NCBI RefSeq assembly: GCF_000967425.1
Contig: NZ_FO082820.1
Coordinates: 2,232,001-2,296,000, forward strand
Length of the DNA stretch: 64,000 nucleotides
DNA from: Pseudorhizobium banfieldiae
GTDB taxonomy: Bacteria; Pseudomonadota; Alphaproteobacteria; Rhizobiales; Rhizobiaceae
Direction: 5' to 3'
In this document: in pieces, positions 35,821 through 43,638 of the stretch
Position numbering within the stretch: position 1 is the stretch's first letter
Layout of the letters: each line of letters starts with the position of its first letter
The notes under the pieces: model-generated
What the model was told of the DNA's origin: nothing
Seen by the model: the letters and a program-made list of their open reading frames with translations, nothing else
The model's database searches: none
Position numbers and translations under genes: made by a program

Positions 35821-36921
35821 ATGAGCACGCCGCTCGCCGCAAAGATCAAGAGGCTGATCCGGGCGACCGGCCCCATGAGTGTGGGCGATTACTTCGCCAT
35901 GTGTCTCGCCGATCCGGAGCACGGCTACTACCGTACAAGGGAGCCATTTGGGACAGCGGGAGACTTCATAACTGCGCCAGAGATCAGCCAGCTCTTCGGG
36001 GAGATTCTCGGGATCTTCATGATTCATGCCTGGCAGCAGCATGGTTCACCCGCAGACGTCCGGTTGGTGGAGATTGGCCCGGGCCGAGGCACCATGATGG
36101 CGGACATGCTCCGGGTCATCAGCCGTCTCGCACCACGACTGTTCGACGGGATGAGCATTCATCTGGTGGAAACGAGCGAGCGCCTGCGCGGCCTGCAGCG
36201 GATAACGCTGGAATCGCATTCCCGCCGGATCGCTTGGCATCGCGATTTCCAGGAAGCGCCGCCGGGCCCTGCTCTGATCGTGGCGAACGAACTCTTCGAC
36301 GCCATTCCTATCCGCCAGTTCGTCAAGACGCCGGAGGGGTTTCGCGAACGCGTCGTGGCACTCGAGGGGGACGACCAGTTGTCCTTCTCGCTTGGTGTCG
36401 CTGGACTTGATCCTGCCCTTCTCCCTTCGCCAGCCTCGTCCGTGCCGGACGGTACGATCTTCGAGGTCGCCCCGGCCCGGCAGGCGGTGATGTCGACCTT
36501 GTGCGACCGGCTGAAGGCCACGGGCGGCACCGCGCTGATCATAGATTACGGCCACATGGTCACCGGCTTTGGCGATACGCTGCAGGCTATTCGCGGTCAT
36601 GCATATGATCCACCGCTGGCACATCCGGGTGAAGCCGATCTGACGAGCCACGTGGATTTCGAGGACCTGGCGCGGATAGCGCTTGGTTGCGGCATCCACC
36701 TCAATGGTGGCATGAGGCAAGGAGACTTCCTTCGCGGCCTCGGGCTCTCCGAGCGGGCTGCAGCACTCGCCGGCGGCAAGAACGCAGCCGACCAGAAGCT
36801 TATCGCCGCCGCCGTCGACAGGCTCGCTGGCGAGGGAGCGGGCAAGATGGGCGAGCTTTTCAAGGTGATTGCAGTATCCTCCCCGGCGCTTGATCTTGCA
36901 CCGTTTCGTCCGGTGGCGTGA
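35821..36921 (+). CDS. SAM-dependent methyltransferase, MidA/NDUFAF7 family
   Basis: A 366-residue class I methyltransferase of the DUF185/MidA family. The mitochondrial member NDUFAF7 methylates an arginine of complex I subunit NDUFS2 during assembly, so a role in NADH dehydrogenase assembly is likely but unproven in bacteria. Landmarks are GPMSVGDYFAMCLADPEHGYY, FGTAGDFITAPEISQLFGE, the SAM motif LVEIGPGRGTMMADM, ANELFDAIPIRQFV and LIIDYGHMVTGFGDTLQAIRGH. The start at 35821 (MSTPLAAKI) lies 18 bases after the lgt stop; a TTG at 35812 is possible. lgt, midA and pgeF stay together in many rhizobia and form a likely operon. Confidence 0.93.
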   Translation: MSTPLAAKIKRLIRATGPMSVGDYFAMCLADPEHGYYRTREPFGTAGDFITAPEISQLFGEILGIFMIHAWQQHGSPADVRLVEIGPGRGTMMADMLRVISRLAPRLFDGMSIHLVETSERLRGLQRITLESHSRRIAWHRDFQEAPPGPALIVANELFDAIPIRQFVKTPEGFRERVVALEGDDQLSFSLGVAGLDPALLPSPASSVPDGTIFEVAPARQAVMSTLCDRLKATGGTALIIDYGHMVTGFGDTLQAIRGHAYDPPLAHPGEADLTSHVDFEDLARIALGCGIHLNGGMRQGDFLRGLGLSERAAALAGGKNAADQKLIAAAVDRLAGEGAGKMGELFKVIAVSSPALDLAPFRPVA

Positions 36922-37038
36922 CGAACATGGAGATTGACAGCCCAGCCACGGTCGCGCCAACATCGCCGCCGACGAAGCAGCACAACCTGTGCATCGGCCC
37001 CTGGCCTTACCCCTCCAGACATGAGAGACAGCCTGCCC

Positions 37039-37833
37039 ATGACGGAAAAGTCTTCGCCGACGCCCATCGAAAGCCCGCTCCTCAATGAAAACGGCGGCAG
37101 CCGCGTGCGCCATGGCTACTTCACCCGCCAGGGCGGCGTTTCCGAAGGGATCTATGCCGGGCTGAATGTAGGTGTGGGCTCCAACGACGAGACGCACAAG
37201 GTCAGGGAAAACCGTGACCGCGTTGCTACATGGTTCGGCCTTCCACTCGACCGGCTTGCCACCGTGCATCAGGTCCACTCGCCGGACGTGGTGGTGGTAG
37301 ATGCGCAATACGGAGGAGAGCGTCCGAAGGCGGACGCGCTGGTGACCGCGACCCCGGGCGTGATACTGGGCGTATTGACGGCGGACTGCGGCCCTGTCCT
37401 GTTCTGCGACGGAGACAACGGTGTCATTGGAGCTGCCCATGCAGGCTGGAAGGGAGCGCTGGGCGGCGTCTTGGAAAACACCGTCGAGGCGATGGTCAGC
37501 ATCGGCGCCGATCGCGACGGGATCACCGCATGCCTCGGCCCTTCGATAGGGCCGGAGAGCTACGAAGTCGGACCCGAGTTCATCGAACGATTCCTTCAGT
37601 TCGATGATGGCTACGACGCCTTTTTCACGCCGGCGCCGAAGCAGGGGCACGCCTATTTCGACCTTCAGGCCTTGACCCTGCACCGGCTGCAAGCCGCCGG
37701 CATTCGTGCCACGCATCTGGGGATGGACACCTATGCCGACGAGACGAGGTTCTATTCCTATCGCCGCACCACGCACCGGGGCGAGCCGGATTACGGTCGC
37801 CAGATTTCCGCAATAGCGATGACGGAGAAGTAA
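37039..37833 (+). CDS. pgeF: Peptidoglycan editing factor PgeF (YfiH, multicopper-like fold)
   Basis: A 264-residue PgeF/YfiH protein. It has the zinc-binding triad of the family: His80 in HQVHSPD, Cys117 in LTADCGPVLF and His134 in AAHAGWKGALGG. E. coli YfiH removes wrongly placed L-Ser from UDP-MurNAc precursors, while mammalian FAMIN of the same fold acts on purine nucleosides, so the true substrate in rhizobia is open. The start at 37039 (MTEKSSPTP) gives the usual length and follows a GAGAG stretch; starts at 37021 and 36934 are possible but weaker. The gene overlaps nothing and is one base from the M24-type gene, implying co-transcription. Confidence 0.92.
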   Translation: MTEKSSPTPIESPLLNENGGSRVRHGYFTRQGGVSEGIYAGLNVGVGSNDETHKVRENRDRVATWFGLPLDRLATVHQVHSPDVVVVDAQYGGERPKADALVTATPGVILGVLTADCGPVLFCDGDNGVIGAAHAGWKGALGGVLENTVEAMVSIGADRDGITACLGPSIGPESYEVGPEFIERFLQFDDGYDAFFTPAPKQGHAYFDLQALTLHRLQAAGIRATHLGMDTYADETRFYSYRRTTHRGEPDYGRQISAIAMTEK

Positions 37834-37834
37834 G

Positions 37835-38986
37835 ATGGCGCTGCATTTCGAACGCGAGGAATATGCCGCCCGGCTCGAGCGCCTTGTCGAGAAGATGCGC
37901 GAGGAAAAGCTGGAAGCCCTGCTGCTCTTTGCCCAGGAAAGCATGTACTGGCTCACCGGCTACGACAGCTTCGGCTACTGCTTCTTCCAGACGCTCGTGG
38001 TCAAGGCGGACGGGACGATGACGCTCCTGACGCGCTCGGCCGACCTCCGGCAGGCGCGCCACACGTCGATCATCGAGAATGTGGTCGTCTGGGTCGACCG
38101 TGTGAACGCCGACCCGACGCTCGACCTGAAGAACCTCCTGAGCGACTTCGACCTGCTTGGCGCCCGCATCGGCATCGAATTCGACACGCACGGCATGACG
38201 GGACGGGTGGCGCGCCTCCTGGACAATCAACTGGCTTCGTTCGGCCAGATCATCGACGCCTCATACCTGGTCAGCGGGCTTCGCCTCGTCAAAAGCCCGG
38301 CCGAAGTCACCCATGTCAGGCGCGCGGCCGAACTGGCCGATGATGCATTGGATGCAGCTCTTCCCCTCATCAAGGCCGGAGGAAGCGAGGCCGATATCCT
38401 CGCCGCCATGCAGGGTGCCGTCTTCAGCGGCGGCGGCGACTACCCGGCGAACGAATTCATCATAGGCTCGGGCCCAGACGCCCTGCTCTGCCGCTACAAG
38501 GCCGGCCGGCGGACACTCGAAGCCAGCGACCAACTCACGCTCGAATGGGCCGGCGTCAGTGCCCACTACCACGCCGCCATGATGCGCACCGTGGTGATTG
38601 GAGAGCCAAGCGCTCGTCACCGGGAGCTCTACAAGGCGTGCCACGAAGCGATCAAAGGGATCGAAGGCGTGCTTCGCCCGGGCAATACGTTCGGGGACGT
38701 CTTCGATACCCACGCGGAGATATTCGACGAGCGCGGACTGACGCGCCATAGGCTCAACGCCTGCGGCTACTCTCTCGGCGCCCGCTTCTCCCCGTCCTGG
38801 ATGGAGCACCAGATGTTCCATGTCGGCAACCCGCAGGAAATCCTGCCGAACATGACGCTGTTCACGCACATGATCATCATGGATTCCGACACCGGTACCG
38901 CCATGACCCTCGGCCACACCTATCTCACCACGGAAGACGCTCCTGAACCACTGTCGCGCCACGGCCTCGATCTCATCCTGAGATGA
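37835..38986 (+). CDS. M24-fold (creatinase/Xaa-Pro peptidase-like) hydrolase without metal ligands
   Basis: A 383-residue pita-bread-fold protein: an N-terminal creatinase domain (residues 1-150, with MYWLTGYDSFGYCFFQTLVV) and a C-terminal M24 domain. In metal-dependent members the ligands are Asp, Asp, His, Glu, Glu. Here the regions read LEWAGVSAHYHAAMMRT, CGYSLGARF and NMTLFTHMIIM, so none of the first four ligands is conserved at the expected places. This is the pattern of creatinase-like, metal-independent hydrolases rather than aminopeptidase P. A substrate with a C-N bond to an amidine or amide is plausible but unknown. It starts one base after pgeF and is probably in the lgt-midA-pgeF operon. 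Confidence 0.86.
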   Translation: MALHFEREEYAARLERLVEKMREEKLEALLLFAQESMYWLTGYDSFGYCFFQTLVVKADGTMTLLTRSADLRQARHTSIIENVVVWVDRVNADPTLDLKNLLSDFDLLGARIGIEFDTHGMTGRVARLLDNQLASFGQIIDASYLVSGLRLVKSPAEVTHVRRAAELADDALDAALPLIKAGGSEADILAAMQGAVFSGGGDYPANEFIIGSGPDALLCRYKAGRRTLEASDQLTLEWAGVSAHYHAAMMRTVVIGEPSARHRELYKACHEAIKGIEGVLRPGNTFGDVFDTHAEIFDERGLTRHRLNACGYSLGARFSPSWMEHQMFHVGNPQEILPNMTLFTHMIIMDSDTGTAMTLGHTYLTTEDAPEPLSRHGLDLILR

Positions 38987-39003
38987 GGCATCCACAGGCC
39001 GAT

Positions 39004-39032
39004 TTGACAGGCCGGAAACCGAGCTTCTAAGT
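39004..39032 (+). promoter_or_regulatory. Promoter-like -35/-10 pair before the lipoprotein gene
   Basis: A perfect TTGACA (39004-39009) is followed by a 17-base spacer and CTAAGT (39027-39032), a weak -10 hexamer. The lipoprotein ATG is at 39065. It would give the lipoprotein gene its own transcript in addition to read-through. Confidence 0.4.
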
Positions 39033-39064
39033 TCGGCGCGGGCGGACCGGGCGACGGAGGCGGC

Positions 39065-39787
39065 ATGCGGTTGGTGATAGCAGGACTGGTCATCGCATTG
39101 TCTTCGGCAATTTTGGCGGGATGCACGACCGACGCTCTGACGCCGCCGGCCGATGTTGGTGGGGGGCTGCGACCGTCGACACCGGTGACGCAGGCCGAGG
39201 CCGACCGGCTCGCGCGGACGCCTGATCCACAGGACTACGGCTCCGACACCTACGGCCAACAGCCCCGACAGTACCCGCCGCAGAACACGCTCGAAGCGCA
39301 AGCCCAGGCTCTGCAATCCGGCGCTTCCCCAGCGGCTTCCTCGCCGCCCGTCCAACAGCGCCAGCAAGCAGAGCCAGCGGCCGCACCGGCACAGCCGGCC
39401 CCACAGGCCGTCGCCACGCAAGGTTCGGTCCGCTTCCTACCCATCATCGGGGCGCCCCTGCAGGCGGTAACGCCGCTTTCGCGCCAGCTTGGAACACAGG
39501 CACGTGCGAGCGGGCTGACGATCCGGGCCTCAGGCGACAGCACGACGGATCACATCCTCAAGGGATATTTCTCCGCCTTCGCCGACGGCGAAGCCGTGAC
39601 CGTCGTCTATGTCTGGGACATCCTCGACAACAGTGGGGGCCGGTTGCACCGCGTGCAGGGTCAGGAGCGGATCGCGGCCTCTCCGCGGGGCGATCCGTGG
39701 TCGGCTGTTCCCACTGCCACCATGGAGACGATCGCCACCAAGACGATCAACGAATATGTGGCCTGGAAGAATACGCGTCCCGGCTGA
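39065..39787 (+). CDS. Hypothetical lipoprotein
   Basis: A 240-residue predicted lipoprotein: a signal peptide ends in the lipobox LAGC (cysteine 20), so it is anchored in the periplasmic face of the inner or outer membrane. Residues 21-115 are of low complexity, rich in Pro, Gln and Ala, and form a likely flexible linker. The C-terminal domain (from about 120, VRFLPIIGAPLQAVTPLSRQL, then VTVVYVWDILDNSGGRLHRVQGQE) is conserved in rhizobial proteins of unknown function and resembles small beta-rich adaptors. It follows the M24 gene by 78 bases and precedes prs. Its maturation needs Lgt, encoded 4 kb upstream. Confidence 0.82.
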   Translation: MRLVIAGLVIALSSAILAGCTTDALTPPADVGGGLRPSTPVTQAEADRLARTPDPQDYGSDTYGQQPRQYPPQNTLEAQAQALQSGASPAASSPPVQQRQQAEPAAAPAQPAPQAVATQGSVRFLPIIGAPLQAVTPLSRQLGTQARASGLTIRASGDSTTDHILKGYFSAFADGEAVTVVYVWDILDNSGGRLHRVQGQERIAASPRGDPWSAVPTATMETIATKTINEYVAWKNTRPG

Positions 39788-39897
39788 CGGACGTCACGGT
39801 TTATTCATAAAATTAGGGGAGCTGGACCGAACGCTCTTGCATTCGGCTAGTGCAACGGTAAAAGGCGCCCATCCAGCGTCAGAACGGGCGGACCGAA

Positions 39898-40830
39898 ATG
39901 AAGGTTTTCGCAGGCAATTCGAACCGGCAGCTTGCCGATGCGATCTGCAGCTATCTCAATGTACCAGTCGGAAAAGCCAGCGTCAGACGCTTTGCGGACC
40001 AGGAAATCTTCGTAGAGATACAGGAAAACGTGCGAGGCGAGGATGTCTTCGTCATCCAGTCCACGTCGTTCCCTGCCAATGACCACCTGATGGAGCTCCT
40101 GATCATGATCGACGCCTTCCGTCGGTCCTCTGCCAAGCGCATCACCGCGGTCCTCCCCTATTTCGGCTATGCCCGCCAGGACCGCAAGGCCGGCCCCCGC
40201 ACGCCGATCTCCGCCAAGCTCGTCGCCAACCTGATCACCGAGGCGGGCGCCGACCGCGTCCTGACGCTCGATCTTCATGCAGGCCAGATCCAGGGCTTCT
40301 TCGACATCCCGACGGACAATCTGTTCGCCGTGCCGATCCTCGCCCGCGACGTAAAGGACAACTACGACGTCAGGAACGTCATGGTCGTCTCTCCCGATGT
40401 CGGCGGCGTCGTGCGCGCCCGCTCGCTCGCCAAGCGGATCGACTGTCCGCTTGCCATCGTCGACAAGCGCCGCGAGCGTGCCGGTGAGTCCGAGGTGATG
40501 AACGTGATCGGCGAAGTCGCCGGCAAGGATTGCCTGCTGGTCGACGACATCGTCGATTCCGGCGGAACGCTTTGCAACGCTGCCGAAGCCCTTCTGGACA
40601 AGGGCGCAACCAGCGTTACCGCATATATCACCCACGGCGTCCTGTCCGGAGGCGCCGTCGCCCGCATCACTTCATCCAAGCTGCGCGAACTCGTGATCAC
40701 CGACTCGATCCAGCCGACCACGGCCGTGCAGTCGGCCCACAATATCCGCGTCGTCACCACCGCAAACCTGCTCGGCGAAGCCATCAACCGGACGGCTTCA
40801 GAGGAATCGGTCTCCAGCCTCTTCGACTGA
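39898..40830 (+). CDS. prs: Ribose-phosphate pyrophosphokinase
   Basis: A 310-residue PRPP synthetase that makes phosphoribosyl pyrophosphate from ribose 5-phosphate and ATP for nucleotides, His, Trp and NAD. Landmarks are [15 protein letters not shown] at the start, the ATP loop [38 protein letters not shown], and the PRPP-binding loop [20 protein letters not shown]. The ATG at 39898 has the standard length; TTGCA/TGCAA arms and a weak promoter precede it. It is monocistronic in appearance, followed 108 bases later by the chemoreceptor gene. Confidence 0.97.
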   Translation: MKVFAGNSNRQLADAICSYLNVPVGKASVRRFADQEIFVEIQENVRGEDVFVIQSTSFPANDHLMELLIMIDAFRRSSAKRITAVLPYFGYARQDRKAGPRTPISAKLVANLITEAGADRVLTLDLHAGQIQGFFDIPTDNLFAVPILARDVKDNYDVRNVMVVSPDVGGVVRARSLAKRIDCPLAIVDKRRERAGESEVMNVIGEVAGKDCLLVDDIVDSGGTLCNAAEALLDKGATSVTAYITHGVLSGGAVARITSSKLRELVITDSIQPTTAVQSAHNIRVVTTANLLGEAINRTASEESVSSLFD

Positions 40831-40938
40831 CCGGCGGCTCAGACGGCAGTATACGAGAGTCGTTCATTAACGCTGCCGCAATGAATTACTGACAAAGCTT
40901 CCGCACCAGTTTTACGTGTGTGGGGGATCTTTATCGTC

Positions 40939-43212
40939 ATGTCGCAGCCATTGAAGCGTGTCGGCGCCGGAAAATCTTGGTCGCTGAAAGCCAAGTTCGC
41001 CGGGCTCGTCGTTGGTGCAACCTTCGTATCCTGCCTTTCCGTCGGCTTGCTGAGCTATCAGATCGGCAAGAGCGGGCTCATCGAAGCCAGCCAGCTTCGA
41101 CTTGAGTCGATCGCCGCTAACCAGTCCGACGATCTCTCGACATACCAGGCCAGGATCCAACAGGCGCTGAGCGAACTCGGTCAGAACAGCGCGATCGGCC
41201 AGGCGGTCGATACGATGTCCAACATCATCCCCGCCGAGGGAGACCAGATCCGGGCCGCCTACCAGAAGTCGGACCTCACCCCCATGCAGCGCGCCGAGTT
41301 GAGCGACGCCGGGCTGAAGCTCCTTTACGCAATCCAGCACGCGACCATCCACGGCACGATCGTGAGCGCCTGGAAGAACGCCGGCGTCAGTGAAATCTAT
41401 ATCGTCGATACGAAGGGCCAGGTGATCTACTCCGTTACCAAGGGCTCGGAGCTCCTCGAACAGGCCTCCGCGATCTCCGGCATCAACGATATCCTCGGCC
41501 GGATAAACGGCGGCTCTTCTGACCAGATCCACACCTCGACCTTCGCTCCGTTCGATGCCGATGGCGGCAAGCCTTCTGCGTTGATCGGCAAGCAACTGGC
41601 CGTCTCCTCCTGGGGGGACACTGTCGTCAAGGGTGCGGTCATCTTCAGGGTGTCGGCAGAGCGACTGGTCAACGCCGTCACTCCCAAGGAGTACGGCACG
41701 TCGATCGACGAGGCGCTGCTGCTCGACAGCAAGGGTACTTTCCGCACCGGCTCCTTCGTCGACGGACAATCGCACGACGTCCCGGCAGATCTTGCCGAAG
41801 CGGCCACGGGGCAGACCACCGGCTCGGCGTTCGCAACCGTGGCCGACAAGCCGCTGTTCTTCGCCTATCAGCCGGTTTCCCTCTTCGGCGAGAAGCACCT
41901 TCTGGCTGTGGGCCAGAACGAAGCGCAGGTATTGGCATCGGCCCGCGAACTCGCCTATTGGGCGATCCTCGCCACGCTTGCCGTGTTGGTCGTGATGGGC
42001 CTCGCCGGCACGTACATCGCCGCCCGCCTCACGCGTCCGCTGACGGAACTCGCAAGGCTGATGAACCGTCTCAATGACGGCGACAAATCGATCGTCGTCG
42101 AGCATACCGGGCGCGGCGACGAGGTCGGCACCATGGCTCGCGCGCTCGAATCCTTCCGCCAGGGTGCCCTGGACAAGGAACGCATGGAGGAAGAGGCTCA
42201 CCGCAAGAGCGAGGAGATCGACGAGGAGCGGCAGCAGCGGGAGGCCGAGAAGGCCGCCAGCGCCCGTGAGATCGAAGAAGCCGTCTCGGCGCTCGCAACC
42301 GGTCTCGCCGCCCTCTCCCGCGGCAAGCTCGACCAGCGCATCACCAAGGCTTTCGCCCCGTCGCTCGATCACCTGCGCCACGACTTCAACAACTCGCTGG
42401 CCGGTCTTGAGGAGACGATCTCCGCGATCGGCAGCAGCGTCACCACCATCCGGGCAGGTTCGAGCGAACTGAAGATGGCCTCCGACGATCTGTCGCGGCG
42501 CACCGAACGTCAGGCTGCGGCACTGGAAGAGGCTGCCGCGGCTCTCGGCGAAATGACTGGAGCCGTCAACGGCGCCCTGAACCGTTGCGAGACGGCGGTG
42601 GACGTCGCGGCCGATACGTTGAAGGGCGCACACACCTCCACAGCCGTGGTGCGCGATGCGATCGGTGCGATGGAGCGGATCGAAAGCTCATCCTCCAAGA
42701 TCCGTCAGATCATCGACGTGATCGACCAGATCGCCTTCCAGACCAACCTGCTGGCGCTCAATGCCGGCGTCGAGGCGGCACGTGCCGGTGAAGCCGGCAA
42801 GGGCTTTGCGGTCGTGGCTCAGGAAGTCCGGGAACTCGCGCAGAAGTCGGCGACCGCGGCGCGCGACATCGGCGCTCTGATCACGGCATCGGCCTCTGAT
42901 GTCGAGAACGGCGTCGCACTCGTCCTCAAGACCGGAGAAAGCCTGGAACACATCCAGGGCAACATCCAGTCGATCAACGAGCATATCGGCGCGATCGTCG
43001 GCTCGTCGCGTGAACAGTCGGCGCGCCTGACGGAGATCAATTCCGCCGTCAGCGGCCTCGACCAGGTGACGCAGCAGAATGCCGCCATGGTCGAGGAGAC
43101 CTCCGCGTCGGCGCATTCGCTGGCCAACGAGGCGGAAGTGTTGAACGAGCAGATCAGCCACTTCTCCGTCGGCAATGCCGGCGCAAGCCAGGGCGATCGT
43201 CGCGCGGCCTGA
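40939..43212 (+). CDS. Methyl-accepting chemotaxis protein
   Basis: A 757-residue chemoreceptor. It has an N-terminal membrane helix (AGLVVGATFVSCLSVGLLSY), a large periplasmic domain of about 310 residues with the segment YIVDTKGQVIYSVTKGSELL that fits a Cache-like ligand pocket, a second helix near 350 (YWAILATLAVLVVMGLAGTYIAA), a HAMP domain, and a long coiled-coil signalling domain with the tip hairpin NLLALNAGVEAARAGEAGKGFAVVAQEVRELAQ. There is no CheR-binding pentapeptide at the C-terminus (QGDRRAA). The start at 40939 (MSQPLKRVG) is preferred to GTG at 40918. It ends in a strong terminator. The ligand is unknown. Confidence 0.95.
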   Translation: MSQPLKRVGAGKSWSLKAKFAGLVVGATFVSCLSVGLLSYQIGKSGLIEASQLRLESIAANQSDDLSTYQARIQQALSELGQNSAIGQAVDTMSNIIPAEGDQIRAAYQKSDLTPMQRAELSDAGLKLLYAIQHATIHGTIVSAWKNAGVSEIYIVDTKGQVIYSVTKGSELLEQASAISGINDILGRINGGSSDQIHTSTFAPFDADGGKPSALIGKQLAVSSWGDTVVKGAVIFRVSAERLVNAVTPKEYGTSIDEALLLDSKGTFRTGSFVDGQSHDVPADLAEAATGQTTGSAFATVADKPLFFAYQPVSLFGEKHLLAVGQNEAQVLASARELAYWAILATLAVLVVMGLAGTYIAARLTRPLTELARLMNRLNDGDKSIVVEHTGRGDEVGTMARALESFRQGALDKERMEEEAHRKSEEIDEERQQREAEKAASAREIEEAVSALATGLAALSRGKLDQRITKAFAPSLDHLRHDFNNSLAGLEETISAIGSSVTTIRAGSSELKMASDDLSRRTERQAAALEEAAAALGEMTGAVNGALNRCETAVDVAADTLKGAHTSTAVVRDAIGAMERIESSSSKIRQIIDVIDQIAFQTNLLALNAGVEAARAGEAGKGFAVVAQEVRELAQKSATAARDIGALITASASDVENGVALVLKTGESLEHIQGNIQSINEHIGAIVGSSREQSARLTEINSAVSGLDQVTQQNAAMVEETSASAHSLANEAEVLNEQISHFSVGNAGASQGDRRAA

Positions 43213-43233
43213 CCTACTAACTCTCGTCGTTCA

Positions 43234-43269
43234 AAGCGCCGGCTCCACCAGGAGCCGGCGCTTTTCTTT
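43234..43269 (+). terminator. Intrinsic terminator of the chemoreceptor gene
   Basis: AAGCGCCGGCTCC (43234-43246) and GGAGCCGGCGCTT (43251-43263) form a perfect 13-bp stem with an ACCA loop, followed by TTCTTT. Confidence 0.9.
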
Positions 43270-43356
43270 GTGGGCTTGATTATCGCTCCCGTTTTCAATC
43301 CGCCACAAAGGCTCTACGTGTACCCGCCGAAGAGGAAAACATCCCCAGGAGCAATC

Positions 43357-43608
43357 ATGGCTGCGCGCGATCGCTATTCGAGAAAGCTGGAGTGCTCCCA
43401 ATGCGGCCACTCGGGTTTTGCCGAAGTGTCTGAAAGCGAGGAGAGACGCGGGGGAAACAGGGACTTCCGCATCGACGAGATGCCGGCGGGGTTCCTGGCG
43501 GAGTTCCCGTCCCATGATCCCCGCAAATACATGGTCCGCTGCCAGTGCGGCCACAAGTTCCGGTTTGAGCAGAAGACGGCGTATCCGCCGGGGGGCGAGC
43601 CGCGCTAG
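43357..43608 (+). CDS. Small zinc-ribbon-like protein, unknown
   Basis: An 83-residue hypothetical protein with two cysteine pairs, CSQCGHSG near residue 13 and RCQCGHKF near residue 62, spaced as in a zinc ribbon. The middle is hydrophilic (SEERRGGNRDFRIDEMPAGF) and no membrane segment is present. The start at 43357 (MAARDRYSRK) has an AGGAG site at 43348-43352; the longer frame from 43270 is not supported. It lies alone between the chemoreceptor terminator and the convergent c-di-GMP gene. A nucleic-acid or protein-binding role is possible; function is unknown. Confidence 0.7.
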   Translation: MAARDRYSRKLECSQCGHSGFAEVSESEERRGGNRDFRIDEMPAGFLAEFPSHDPRKYMVRCQCGHKFRFEQKTAYPPGGEPR

Positions 43609-43638
43609 CGGAGCAGGAGCGATACTGGAGGCGCGGCT

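Noticed and set aside
36046..37956. A 636-codon minus-strand frame across the midA and pgeF genes
   Set aside because: Both overlapped genes are convincing by motif, and the frame shows no recognisable domain.
39788..39897. tRNA-like stretch before prs (TTGCA/TGCAA arms)
   Set aside because: The arms are short and no cloverleaf with T and D loop consensus can be built.
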